Below are positions 15,126 through 23,423 of a stretch of 33,916 nucleotides of DNA, in pieces. The notes under the pieces are model-generated. The model had not been told where the DNA came from. It did no database searches and saw only the letters and a list, made by a program, of their open reading frames with translations. This DNA comes from DATGKD01 sp035294855 (lineage in GTDB: Bacteria > Actinomycetota > Acidimicrobiia > Acidimicrobiales > UBA8190), in contig DATGKD010000089.1 of the NCBI GenBank assembly GCA_035294855.1, forward strand, positions 1 to 33,916, in the 5' to 3' direction. Every line of letters begins with the position of its first letter. Within the stretch, counting starts at the first letter, position 1. The position numbers and the translations under genes were made by a program.

Positions 15126-15947
15126 GGACGGCTGCGCCGCCATGATCCGGGGCGGCCCCAGGCAGAAGCGGTAGCGCGACACCTCGGTGAAGCCCATGCG
15201 CCGGTAGAGGGGGTCGCCGTCCTCGGAGGCTTCGAGGACGACGGCCTCGGCGCCGAGCTCGAAGGCCGCCGCCACCGCCCATCGTGTGCAGCGCTCACCC
15301 AGGCCGCGCCGGCGAGCCGCGGGGACCGTGCCGACGAGCTGGATGCCGGCCACGCGTTCGCTCATCACCGTCATCGCCGCGGCGAGCGGCTGGGCGCCGT
15401 CGTAGGCCACCACGGCGCGGACGCCCGGGGCGTGCACTGCGTCGAGCGACGCCAGCTGCGCGGCGGCGGCATCGGCGGGCAGGAAGGAGCCTGCGTAGGC
15501 CTCGATGGTCACGGCCAGGTAGTCGCGCCTCCCCGCGTCGTCCACCACCTCGGCCAGGGCGATGCCGTCCGACGCCTCGTCGGCGCCGGGTGCGAGCGGC
15601 CGGTCGAGAGCCATCCGGGGGACGCCCGCCTCCGAGATCGACGCGTACCCGCGCTCGCGCGCGGCCTGCTCGAGATCGCCGTCGGCGTGCCCGGCGACCC
15701 AGAGGCAAAACGCCGGGCACCGTCCGGAGAAGAAGCCCTCGGCTCGCAGGAGGACCTCAGAGGGGTCGACGGCGTGGTCGAGGCGGAACGCCCCGTTGTG
15801 GTACGGGCCGGGCCAGGCCGTCGACGTCGAGACGAGGAGGAGGCGCCCGTCGTCCTCGAGGTGCGCGCCGGGCGTCGTGCGGGCGTAGTGGCGAAGGGTG
15901 GCGGCCAGGTTGGCATCGCCGTACGCCAGCAACTCGGCGCGGTCCAT
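15123..15947 (-). CDS. GNAT-family N-acetyltransferase
   Basis: A 274-residue acetyltransferase with the acetyl-CoA-binding motif in its C-terminal half: the strand QLVGTVPAARRRGLGERCTR shows the R/Q-x-x-G-x-G/A loop, followed by PLYRRMGFTEVSRYR, the typical last strand and helix. The N-terminal half (about 1-120) is a diverged, degenerate GNAT-like domain, so the protein is probably a double-GNAT form. Substrate unknown. The frame extends upstream to 16019, but this would overlap the divergent oxidoreductase; the ATG at 15945-15947 follows a TACGTT box by 6 nt and is preferred. Confidence 0.85.
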   Translation of the reverse strand: MDRAELLAYGDANLAATLRHYARTTPGAHLEDDGRLLLVSTSTAWPGPYHNGAFRLDHAVDPSEVLLRAEGFFSGRCPAFCLWVAGHADGDLEQAARERGYASISEAGVPRMALDRPLAPGADEASDGIALAEVVDDAGRRDYLAVTIEAYAGSFLPADAAAAQLASLDAVHAPGVRAVVAYDGAQPLAAAMTVMSERVAGIQLVGTVPAARRRGLGERCTRWAVAAAFELGAEAVVLEASEDGDPLYRRMGFTEVSRYRFCLGPPRIMAAQPS

Positions 15948-15953
15948 TGCAGC

Positions 15954-15963
15954 AACGTAGTTT
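15954..15963. promoter_or_regulatory. Two opposing, overlapping -10 boxes
   Basis: Within AACGTAGTTT the minus strand reads TACGTT (15959 to 15954), 6 nt before the GNAT start, and the plus strand reads TAGTTT (15958-15963), 8 nt before the oxidoreductase start. Both genes would be leaderless and their promoters cannot be occupied at once. Confidence 0.5.
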
Positions 15964-15971
15964 CCCTGCCC

Positions 15972-17030
15972 ATGGTGAGCATCGGCTTCATCGGCGGCGG
16001 CATCATCGCGTGGGCTCATGCCATCGGCCTGCAGTCCATGATCCAGGCCGGCGTCGTCGATGCCACCCTGACGGCGGTCTATGACGCGGACGAGCGACGG
16101 GCCTCGGCGTTCGCGGAGATGAACGGCGCCTCCGTCGTGACGAGTGCATCAGCGGTGGCCCAACGGTGCGACGTCGTGTGGGTGTGCACCCCGACAGCCG
16201 CGCACCGCGTTGGTGTCGAGGCTGCCGTCGACGCGGGACGTGCCGTCTTCTGCGAGAAGCCGTTGGCGCCGGACCTCGCCGCGGCGGAGTCGCTCGCGGC
16301 CTTTGTCGCCGAGCGGGGCGTGCCCGCCCAGGTCGGGTTGGTGCTGCGGGCGGCCCCGGTGTTCCGCGCGCTGCGCGACCTCGTGGCATCGGGTGAGCTC
16401 GGCAGGCCCATGACAGCAGTCTTCAGAGACGACCAGTACCTGCCCGTGCAGGGCCTCTACAGCTCGACATGGCGCGCCGACGTGGCCGTCGCGGGCGGCG
16501 GGTGCCTGATCGAGCACTCGATCCACGATCTCGACATCCTGCGCTTCTGCCTCGGCGAGGTGGTCGAGGTGGCCGCTCGCACGTCGTACTTCTCGGGCCA
16601 CGAGGGCATCGAGGACGTGGCGGCGGTCTCGCTCGTGTTCGAGTCGGGCGCCACCGGTTCGCTCACCAGCGTGTGGCACGACATCCTGAGCCGCCCCTCG
16701 ACGCGCCGCGTCGAAGTGTTCTGCGAACGCGGGCTGGCGTGGCTGGACAACGACTTCCAGGGCCCCCTGTACGTGCAGACCACCGATGACATCGAGACGC
16801 GTGCGTGCCGGTCACCGGCGTGGGTGGAAGAACTGCCACTGGCGCGCGACGACGTCGGGCTCGCCATCCGCTCCTACGCAGACGCCGACCGTGCCTTCTT
16901 GGACGCCGTCGCCCAGGGTCGTCCATGCGATCCCGGGTTCGACGAAGCCCTCGTGGCTCACCGGCTGGTGGATGCCGCCTACCGTTCGGCGGCGGCCGGG
17001 GGCGTCCCCGTGGCGACCATCCCCAGGTAG
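15972..17030 (+). CDS. Gfo/Idh/MocA-family NAD(P)-dependent oxidoreductase
   Basis: A 352-residue dehydrogenase of the family that oxidises or reduces sugars, inositols and related compounds. The Rossmann domain starts IGFIGGGIIAWAHA; a VCTPTAAH loop (71-78) and E95-K-P97, the family's catalytic lysine motif, follow. The C-terminal domain carries EHSIHDLDIL (181-190), with the conserved H185 and D186. Substrate cannot be assigned. The frame is open far upstream (to 14805) but that part overlaps other genes and is not coding; the ATG at 15972 fits the domain start and follows a -10 box by 8 nt. A hairpin follows the gene. Confidence 0.92.
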   Translation: MVSIGFIGGGIIAWAHAIGLQSMIQAGVVDATLTAVYDADERRASAFAEMNGASVVTSASAVAQRCDVVWVCTPTAAHRVGVEAAVDAGRAVFCEKPLAPDLAAAESLAAFVAERGVPAQVGLVLRAAPVFRALRDLVASGELGRPMTAVFRDDQYLPVQGLYSSTWRADVAVAGGGCLIEHSIHDLDILRFCLGEVVEVAARTSYFSGHEGIEDVAAVSLVFESGATGSLTSVWHDILSRPSTRRVEVFCERGLAWLDNDFQGPLYVQTTDDIETRACRSPAWVEELPLARDDVGLAIRSYADADRAFLDAVAQGRPCDPGFDEALVAHRLVDAAYRSAAAGGVPVATIPR

Positions 17031-17045
17031 AACGGCAGCCTGCGA

Positions 17046-17061
17046 CCGAGCGCACGCTCGG
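17046..17061 (+). terminator. Terminator hairpin after the oxidoreductase
   Basis: CCGAGCG (17046-17052) and CGCTCGG (17055-17061) are perfectly complementary around CA, giving a 6-bp stem with a tetraloop. It lies 15 nt after the stop codon. No U-tract. Confidence 0.5.
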
Positions 17062-17081
17062 GCGAGGCGCGCGGTGACTCG

Positions 17082-17087
17082 TAGACT
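17082..17087 (+). promoter_or_regulatory. Possible -10 box of the first cyclase-ATPase gene (TAGACT)
   Basis: TAGACT fits TANNNT and lies just past the upstream hairpin, 56 nt before the ATG at 17144. No -35 element is clear. Confidence 0.3.
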
Positions 17088-17143
17088 TCGGGCGGATCCG
17101 GGCGACGGAGCGTGGGATCGGCTGAGGACCTGAGGCGACGGGG

Positions 17144-20100
17144 ATGACCACCCAGACGGCGCTCTGCCCGGTCCACGTCGGCCGAGCGTCGGAGACCGGT
17201 GCGCTTGCCGACCGCCTGACGGAGCTCGTCGACACGGGCGCGGGCCGACTCGTGCTGGTGGCGGGCGAAGCCGGCCTCGGGAAGTCACGACTGGCGACCG
17301 AGGCTCGCGAGCGCGCCCGGCAGTTGGGTCTGCGGGCCCTCGTGGGTCAGTGCACACCCGAACGCGCCGCCCCCTACGGCGCGTTCGTGACCGCGGTCCG
17401 CCGCCAGATCCGTACCCTCGACGACCAAAGCATCCGCGACCTCTTCTCGGGCGCGGCCGAGCTGTCGGCCGTCCTGCTGCCCGAGGTGAGCCGGCTCGTC
17501 CCGCCCGGGACGACGGCGCCTTCGGCCGAGGACCTCTTCGCGGCGGTCTGGCAGCTCCTGTATCGGGTCGCCCGGCCGTCCGGCGCCGTGTTGGTGATCG
17601 AGGACCTGCACTGGGCCGATGTCGACACGCTCAAGCTGTTGACGTACCTGGCGCGCGAGGGGACCGACCTGCCGGTGCTCGTGCTCGGGACGTACCGACC
17701 CGACGAGGTGCACCGGCGCCACCCGCTCAGCGATGTGCTCGCCGAGTTGGGGCGGGCACGCCTCGTGACCGAGGTCCGTCTCTCCCCCCTCGGGCGCGAA
17801 GACCTTCGGGCGATGCTGAGCGCCATCTTCGACGGCACCGAGGTCGGCGACGAGTTCGTCGACGCGGTGTTCGGTCGTACGGCGGGCAATCCGTTCTTCG
17901 TCGAAGAGCTGTGCAAGGTTCTCGTCGACCGCGGGGATGTCTACCGGGCGCGGGGGGAGTGGGAGCGCCGGGCGTTGGCCGACATCGCGATGCCGCTCAC
18001 CGTGCGCGACACGTTGCTGGCGCGCGTGAAAGCCCTCGATCCCGACACGCTCCTCGTCCTCAAGCTGGCGGCGCTCGCCGGGGAGCGCCTCGACCTCGCC
18101 GTGCTGGCTGATGCCTCGGGCATCGGCGCCGTCGAGCTCGACGAGGCCGTAGGCCGTGGGTTGGAGACGCAACTGCTCGTCGAGCAGAGAAGCGGCCCGC
18201 TCATCCGGTACGCGTTTCGTCACGCGCTCACCCGCGAGGCGCTGGCGGACGAGCTCGTCGGACCGGATCGTCGGCGAGCGCACGAACACCTGGCGCGGGC
18301 GATCGTCCGCACCCACGCCGAGGATCTCGACGCCGTGGCAGGCGCACTCGCAGACCACTTCTCCCAAGCGGGTGACGTTGAGGAGGCGCTGGAATTCTCG
18401 CGTCGCGCCGCGCACGTCGCCATGTCCCGGTATGCGTTCGACGAAGGCGACCGCCTCTACGACCGCGCCCTGCACCTGCTCGCGCGCGACGACCCCCGCC
18501 GTTTGGAGATCCTCATCGAGGCCATCGATCAAGACGTGCGATACGACCCCACACCGATGGCGGTGGCGTTCGCGACCGAAGCCCGCGACATCGCCCGCGT
18601 TGCGGACGACCCCGTGGCCCAGGCACGGGCGATCATGCTCTTGCAGGCGGCGAGCTGGAGAACAGGCGACACCGCGGGGGCAATCGTCCAGTTGCGCGAG
18701 GCGCTGGCCCTCGTCCAGGAGAGGTTTCCTGACGAGGAGGCGATCGTGCTGGCTCGCCTCAGCCGGCTGCTCCACTTCGCAGGCGAATCAGAGGAGGCAG
18801 AGACGCTCGTCGAGCGTGGCCTCACGGTGGCCCGGGCCTCCCAGAACTGGTCCGCACTGTCGGCGCTGCACGGGACCCGGATGATCGTCGGCGCCGGGCC
18901 CGGTTTCCGCGAGGCCCTCGAGGAGGCGATCGTGGCCGCACGGCGGGCCAAGGATCCCCTGCGCGAGCTGAACGTGCTGACGAACGCGGGTTACATCTCG
19001 ATCTGGCACGGGGAATTCGCCACGTCGCGCGACGCGCTGGCACGGGCCCGGGAGCTGTCGACCCGGGTGGCGCCGAGCGACCAGTACGTCGCCGCCGGGG
19101 AGGCGTGGCTCCGGTCCCTCACGGGCGAGTACCCGGAGGCCGAGGACCTCGCCCGACCGCTGGCGAGCACCACCTCGATCCCCACGCGCATCGTGGCCCT
19201 GACCGCCTTGTACGAGGTCGCCGAGCGGCGGGGGGACGACACGTCATCAGAGCTCGCCGACGCGCTGTGGGACGCCGCGAAGAGCACCGGGGAGTCGCAA
19301 CGATCGGTGCCTGCCCTGGCGGCGCAGGCCCGCCGATCGCTCCGGGACGACGGAATCGAAGCAGCGCAGGCGCTCTTCTGGAGGGCCTTCGAGGCCACGG
19401 TGACCAGCGCGGGGACAGGGAGCCACTGGATGTTCTCCCCGGATCTGGCGTTCGCCCTGGCCGATCAGAAGATGGTGGCCGAGCTGGAACGGTGGACGGA
19501 GGCGACCGCCAGCCTCACCGAGCGCGACCCGTCGCGGCAGAACCGCGCGGCCAGCTCGCTCTGCCACGCGCTCCTCCTCGCCGCCCGTGGCGATCTCGAC
19601 CTGTCGCGGCGGGCGTTCGACGAGGCTGTCATGAACTATGAGTCCTTGCCCTGTCCCGCCCGCGTCGTGGAGGCACGCCTGGGGCGAGCCGACGTCGACG
19701 TCCGGGCAGGGCGTAGCGCGGACGCCATGGAGGAGGTCCACGCCGCGCTGGAGGTCGCCACCCGGATCGGTGCGGGACAGCTGGTCGCCGCCGCCAAGAA
19801 CGCGCTCGACCGCATGGCGACCGAGGCCGTGTTGGCGACCGTGCTGTTCACCGACATCGTGGGGTCGACGGTCAGAGCCGCTCAGCTGGGCGACCGCCAG
19901 TGGCGCGCCGAGCTCGACAAGCACAACGGGCTGGCGACCCGCGAGATCGCCCGCTACGGGGGCCGGATGATCAAGTCCACCGGTGACGGACTGCTCGCCA
20001 CCTTCGACAGCCCGGCGCGTGGAGTCCGGTGCGCGCTCGAACTGACGAGAACGCTGCAGGCGGCGAACATCGACATCCGGTCAGGGCTGCACACCGGGGA

Positions 20101-20305
20101 GATCGTGCTCTCCGGCGATGACATCGCCGGCATCGCCGTGCACATCGGGGCCCGGGTGGTGAGCGTGGCCGGGCCGGGTGAGGTCCTCGTGTCGCGTACG
20201 GTGGCCGATCTGGCCGTGGGATCCGGTCTGCACTTCACGGACCGCGGCGAGCACGAACTCAAAGGAGTGCCCGGGACGTGGCGGCTCTTCACCGTCGAGG
20301 GGTGA
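17144..20305 (+). CDS. AAA ATPase-helical repeat-class III nucleotide cyclase (cyclase at the C-terminus)
   Basis: A 1053-residue signalling protein. The N-terminal STAND/AAA-type ATPase has Walker A GEAGLGKS (41-48) and Walker B VLVIEDLHWAD (149-159). A winged-helix-like region and a long alpha-helical, TPR-like array fill about 330-885. The last 160 residues are a class III adenylate/guanylate cyclase domain with metal-binding D904 and D948, purine-selecting K944 and D993, and transition-state R1004. The usual Asn of the NxxxR motif is His (H1000), seen in some actinobacterial cyclases and likely to lower or change activity. K and D suggest ATP as substrate. In related proteins the cyclase precedes the ATPase; here the order is reversed. 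It is convergent with an SDR gene. Confidence 0.9.
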   Translation: MTTQTALCPVHVGRASETGALADRLTELVDTGAGRLVLVAGEAGLGKSRLATEARERARQLGLRALVGQCTPERAAPYGAFVTAVRRQIRTLDDQSIRDLFSGAAELSAVLLPEVSRLVPPGTTAPSAEDLFAAVWQLLYRVARPSGAVLVIEDLHWADVDTLKLLTYLAREGTDLPVLVLGTYRPDEVHRRHPLSDVLAELGRARLVTEVRLSPLGREDLRAMLSAIFDGTEVGDEFVDAVFGRTAGNPFFVEELCKVLVDRGDVYRARGEWERRALADIAMPLTVRDTLLARVKALDPDTLLVLKLAALAGERLDLAVLADASGIGAVELDEAVGRGLETQLLVEQRSGPLIRYAFRHALTREALADELVGPDRRRAHEHLARAIVRTHAEDLDAVAGALADHFSQAGDVEEALEFSRRAAHVAMSRYAFDEGDRLYDRALHLLARDDPRRLEILIEAIDQDVRYDPTPMAVAFATEARDIARVADDPVAQARAIMLLQAASWRTGDTAGAIVQLREALALVQERFPDEEAIVLARLSRLLHFAGESEEAETLVERGLTVARASQNWSALSALHGTRMIVGAGPGFREALEEAIVAARRAKDPLRELNVLTNAGYISIWHGEFATSRDALARARELSTRVAPSDQYVAAGEAWLRSLTGEYPEAEDLARPLASTTSIPTRIVALTALYEVAERRGDDTSSELADALWDAAKSTGESQRSVPALAAQARRSLRDDGIEAAQALFWRAFEATVTSAGTGSHWMFSPDLAFALADQKMVAELERWTEATASLTERDPSRQNRAASSLCHALLLAARGDLDLSRRAFDEAVMNYESLPCPARVVEARLGRADVDVRAGRSADAMEEVHAALEVATRIGAGQLVAAAKNALDRMATEAVLATVLFTDIVGSTVRAAQLGDRQWRAELDKHNGLATREIARYGGRMIKSTGDGLLATFDSPARGVRCALELTRTLQAANIDIRSGLHTGEIVLSGDDIAGIAVHIGARVVSVAGPGEVLVSRTVADLAVGSGLHFTDRGEHELKGVPGTWRLFTVEG

Positions 20306-20321
20306 TGGCCGGCTGACAAGG

Positions 20322-20341
20322 CGCCCGGCGACGCCCGGCGA
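20322..20341. repeat. Tandem 10-bp repeat CGCCCGGCGA x2
   Basis: Two exact copies (20322-20331, 20332-20341) lie between the convergent cyclase and SDR genes. With GCCGG at 20308-20312 the region can fold weakly (pairing CCGGC 20325-20329), so it may act as a terminator. Confidence 0.5.
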
Positions 20342-20353
20342 GAAGCGCGTCGA

Positions 20354-21121
20354 TCAGCGGAGAATCATGCCGCCGTTCACGCTCAGCACCTGCCCGTTGA
20401 TCCATTGACCGTCGTCGGACACCAGGTGGGCGACCATCGCCGCGATGTCGGCGGGATCGCCGAGGCGCCAGCTGCGGGCGCGCGACAGGAGACGTCCGAG
20501 GGTCTGTTCGGCCCCCGAGTCGGAGAAGCTGCGCGTGAGCACGACACCGGGAGCGACGGCATTCGCCCGCACCCTGTCCCTCCCCCATTTCGACGCAACG
20601 TGGCGGACCAGGGCGCAGAGGCCCGCTTTGGCGATGGCGTAACCCGGGCGTTGCGGCTCGCCGGCGAACGCCGCGTCCGACGTCGTGTACACGAGGGCCC
20701 CCCCACCACGCTCGAGCAACGCGGGGACGACGGCGCGCGTGCATAGCACATGGCCCCGCAGGTCGACCGCAAGGACATGATCGAAGGTGCGCATCTCCAT
20801 GGAGACGATGTCACTGTCGGCGGCGAGCGTCTCAGCCGAGAGGTCAGCAGCATTGGCGTGCAGTCCGTCCACGCCGCCGAACTCCGACACCGCCAAATCG
20901 ACCAATGCCCGCACCGACGCTTCGTCGGTGATGTCGGTGTGCATTCCCACCGCGCGTCCGCCGTTGGCAACGATGCGTTCGGCGACGGCACGCGCCCCAT
21001 CGCCATCGAGGTCACCGGCCACGACGCAGGCTCCCTCGGCTGCGAGGCGCTCGCAGGTGGCCGTCCCGATGCCCCCCGACCCGCCCGCCACGACGACGAC
21101 CTTCCCTTCGAGCCGCGCCAT
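20354..21121 (-). CDS. Short-chain dehydrogenase/reductase (SDR)
   Basis: A 255-residue classical SDR. The NAD(P)-binding motif is GGSGGIG (13-19), with the downstream D37 (GDLDGDG) favouring NAD(H). The catalytic residues are S148, Y161 and K165 (YAIAK). The C-terminus ends in the usual Q/NGQVLSVNGGMI strand. Such enzymes oxidise or reduce alcohols and ketones of steroids, sugars or acyl chains; the substrate is not visible. The frame is open to 21448 but that stretch is antisense to the acyltransferase; the ATG at 21119-21121 starts the conserved fold. It lies 32 bp after the acyltransferase gene on the same strand, so is probably the last gene of a three-gene operon. Confidence 0.92.
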   Translation of the reverse strand: MARLEGKVVVVAGGSGGIGTATCERLAAEGACVVAGDLDGDGARAVAERIVANGGRAVGMHTDITDEASVRALVDLAVSEFGGVDGLHANAADLSAETLAADSDIVSMEMRTFDHVLAVDLRGHVLCTRAVVPALLERGGGALVYTTSDAAFAGEPQRPGYAIAKAGLCALVRHVASKWGRDRVRANAVAPGVVLTRSFSDSGAEQTLGRLLSRARSWRLGDPADIAAMVAHLVSDDGQWINGQVLSVNGGMILR

Positions 21122-21153
21122 GGCGTGAGGTTTCCACACGCGTTTCGGGGCGG

Positions 21154-23346
21154 TCAACGCGCCGAGGCCGCGCCGCGACGCGCCTGTCCCGATGGGGGCG
21201 CGCGGACGGCGCTCGTTCCGGCAGCCGTGAGCGAGGCCCGAGGAGCCCCGTTCACCGAAGCGGACCGGACCGTCCACAACGCCGGCAGAAGGCGACTCGT
21301 GATCCACCGCCCGAAGGCTCGGGTCTGGGCGAGCGTGTCGGGCGCCGCCACGCCCGGGTCGAACACCGCGAAGAACGGGTAGTGGATGCCGTCGGGGGCA
21401 CGCACCGTGATGCCGTGGATGCTCTGGTGGAACGCACCGTCCGGGCACACGGTGGCTCCCAGGTCGAAGAGCGCCGAACGACCGGAGTCGCGGACAGCGG
21501 CCCGGGCCAATCGGTTGTAGGCGGCCACCCGGGCGGCGTCGTCTTCAGGCCATGGCACCCCCGACGGTTGCTCGCCCGACGCGAAGCATGGTGCGGTGGT
21601 GACCAGGACCGAAGCGCCCGCCCCGGAACCGATCCGGATGGCGAGCTCGAGCCGGCGCACGACGTCACGGGCACCCGCGGGCTCGGTGATGTTCTGCCAC
21701 GTGCCGTCCGGCGACGCTCGCCGGTCGAGGACCTCGGTCCTGCCCGCCGTGATGAGGACCACATCGGGCCGGAATGACCGGACGGCTCGTTGCAGATTCG
21801 CCGGCCATTGGGCCTGGGATCGAGTGGCGGTGTTGCACGGCGCCGGAGCGTTCGACACCTGGCCGTGCTCACGCACCTGCGAGCTGATGGCGACGCCGCA
21901 GCCCAAGGTGGCGTCGTCGGCGACCACCATCTGCGTCGGCGCCGCTGTCGTGATCAGCGCCAGTCCCAGTGTCAAGGCAGTCGAGTCCCCGGCGACGAGG
22001 ACGCGCAGTCCCGCACGTGGCGAGGCGTTCAAGGACGTCGCCGACATCGTCGTTGCCTGCGGCACCCCGGGCACGACGTCCGAGGCATCGGCGGCGACGA
22101 GCGCCACGACACCGAGCATCGCCAACGCCGACCAGGCGGCCGGGCGCAGCGCCGACCGGTGCCGCGCCGGCCAGGCCCGGAACAACCCCCCGACACGGAT
22201 GGGGCGCTCGACGAGAAAGAAGCTCGCGGACGCAGCCGACACGACGGCTGCGGCGCGCACCGCCAACAGCGCCCCGCCGGTGAGCCCCGTGCGGGATCGG
22301 GTGATGATCGCGAAGAGGGGGAAGTACCAGAGGTACATCCCGTAGGAGATCGTGCCCAGGTACACGAGGGGACGGGCGGACAGGAAGCGGGCGCCCCGCG
22401 CTTCAGGGGCGAGGACGAGGACCAAGAGCAACGCGGCCACCAGGCACGCAAAGCACAGGAACCCTCCCTCGTAGGCGAAGCCGCCGTCGCTTCTCAGGTG
22501 GGTCGCCATCCACGCGATGCCCGCAGCGAAGCCGAGTGTGAGCAGATCGGATCGGGCCCGACGCATCGCCGACGGCGCGGCATGGCGCGGCTCCGTGAGC
22601 AAGCGTCCGTGCCCGAAACGGTGGAGGCCGGCCGCCAGGACAGCCCCGACGAGGATGCACTGAGCGTGCGTGGCGGTGCCGTAGTAGAGCGCCGAGGGGG
22701 CGGCACCCGCCGCGAAGCGCAGCGCCATCACCGCCGCGGACGCCAGGGCCCCGAGGATGCTCACCCGCAGGACGGCGTTCGCGCCGCCCCGGGCGTCGGG
22801 CGCCCGCCGGCGGACGAGGAGCACCACCACGAGCGGCCACACCACATAGAACTGCTCTTCGATGGCGAGGCTCCAGGTGTGGGTCAACAGCGAGGGACTC
22901 GCGCTCGACGCGAAGTAGTTGGACCCGACGCTGATGAAATGCCAGTTGGAGACGTATCCGAGGACACTGAAGGCGTCGCCCCGGAAGCCCGGGTACTGCC
23001 CGGGGTGGGCGACGGCGGCCACGTAGACGTCGACGACGACCAGCATCAGGACGAGGCCGGGGAACAGCCGGCGGGCGCGAGCCGCCCAGAACCTGAGGAG
23101 CCCGATCCTTCCCTCGGTGCTCGCCTCCCCTAACAGAAGGTGCGTGATGAGGAGCCCCGACAGGACGAAGAACGCGTCCACGCCCAGGTACCCGCCGGTC
23201 GCGAGCCCCGGGACCCCGGAGTGGTACGCCATGACCGCCAGCACGGCCAGCGCGCGCACGCCGTCGAGAAACGGCGCCCGCTCCGGTCGCACGCCGTGTC
23301 CCGGCGAAGGCCGGCCCCGACCGGCGCGGGGACGCGACCGGACCAC
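21154..23346 (-). CDS. OafA/YrhL-type membrane acyltransferase with C-terminal SGNH domain
   Basis: A 730-residue membrane enzyme that O-acylates cell-surface glycans or lipids. The acyltransferase-3 domain (about 25-420) opens with FLDGVRALAVLAVMAYHSG, with the conserved H42, and GVDAFFVLSG (55-64); about ten membrane segments follow. The outer C-terminal SGNH domain (446 to about 690) has G453-D-S455 and the catalytic pair D652 and H655 in DGIHY. This is the OafA/OatA layout in which the membrane part passes an acyl group across the membrane and the SGNH domain transfers it. A GTG at 23344-23346 is chosen because a very strong purine-rich ribosome site ends 6 bases upstream; the frame continues further but without domain content. 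It lies between an FAD oxidoreductase and an SDR. Confidence 0.93.
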   Translation of the reverse strand: MVRSRPRAGRGRPSPGHGVRPERAPFLDGVRALAVLAVMAYHSGVPGLATGGYLGVDAFFVLSGLLITHLLLGEASTEGRIGLLRFWAARARRLFPGLVLMLVVVDVYVAAVAHPGQYPGFRGDAFSVLGYVSNWHFISVGSNYFASSASPSLLTHTWSLAIEEQFYVVWPLVVVLLVRRRAPDARGGANAVLRVSILGALASAAVMALRFAAGAAPSALYYGTATHAQCILVGAVLAAGLHRFGHGRLLTEPRHAAPSAMRRARSDLLTLGFAAGIAWMATHLRSDGGFAYEGGFLCFACLVAALLLVLVLAPEARGARFLSARPLVYLGTISYGMYLWYFPLFAIITRSRTGLTGGALLAVRAAAVVSAASASFFLVERPIRVGGLFRAWPARHRSALRPAAWSALAMLGVVALVAADASDVVPGVPQATTMSATSLNASPRAGLRVLVAGDSTALTLGLALITTAAPTQMVVADDATLGCGVAISSQVREHGQVSNAPAPCNTATRSQAQWPANLQRAVRSFRPDVVLITAGRTEVLDRRASPDGTWQNITEPAGARDVVRRLELAIRIGSGAGASVLVTTAPCFASGEQPSGVPWPEDDAARVAAYNRLARAAVRDSGRSALFDLGATVCPDGAFHQSIHGITVRAPDGIHYPFFAVFDPGVAAPDTLAQTRAFGRWITSRLLPALWTVRSASVNGAPRASLTAAGTSAVRAPPSGQARRGAASAR

Positions 23347-23352
23347 GACAGT

Positions 23353-23368
23353 CCTCCCTCCTCCTCCC
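23353..23368 (-). promoter_or_regulatory. Strong ribosome-binding site of the acyltransferase
   Basis: On the minus strand this reads GGGAGGAGGAGGGAGG, several overlapping anti-16S matches, 6 nt before the GTG at 23346. It decides the start and suggests high translation from the operon message. Confidence 0.75.
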
Positions 23369-23423
23369 ACGGCCACATCGTGGCCGAAATCGCCCCGTCC
23401 TCCGGGGAGGTCACGCCAGGACG

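Noticed and set aside
14805..15971. Upstream extension of the Gfo/Idh/MocA gene
   Set aside because: It overlaps the GGDEF-EAL and GNAT genes and lacks domain content; the Rossmann fold starts at 15972.
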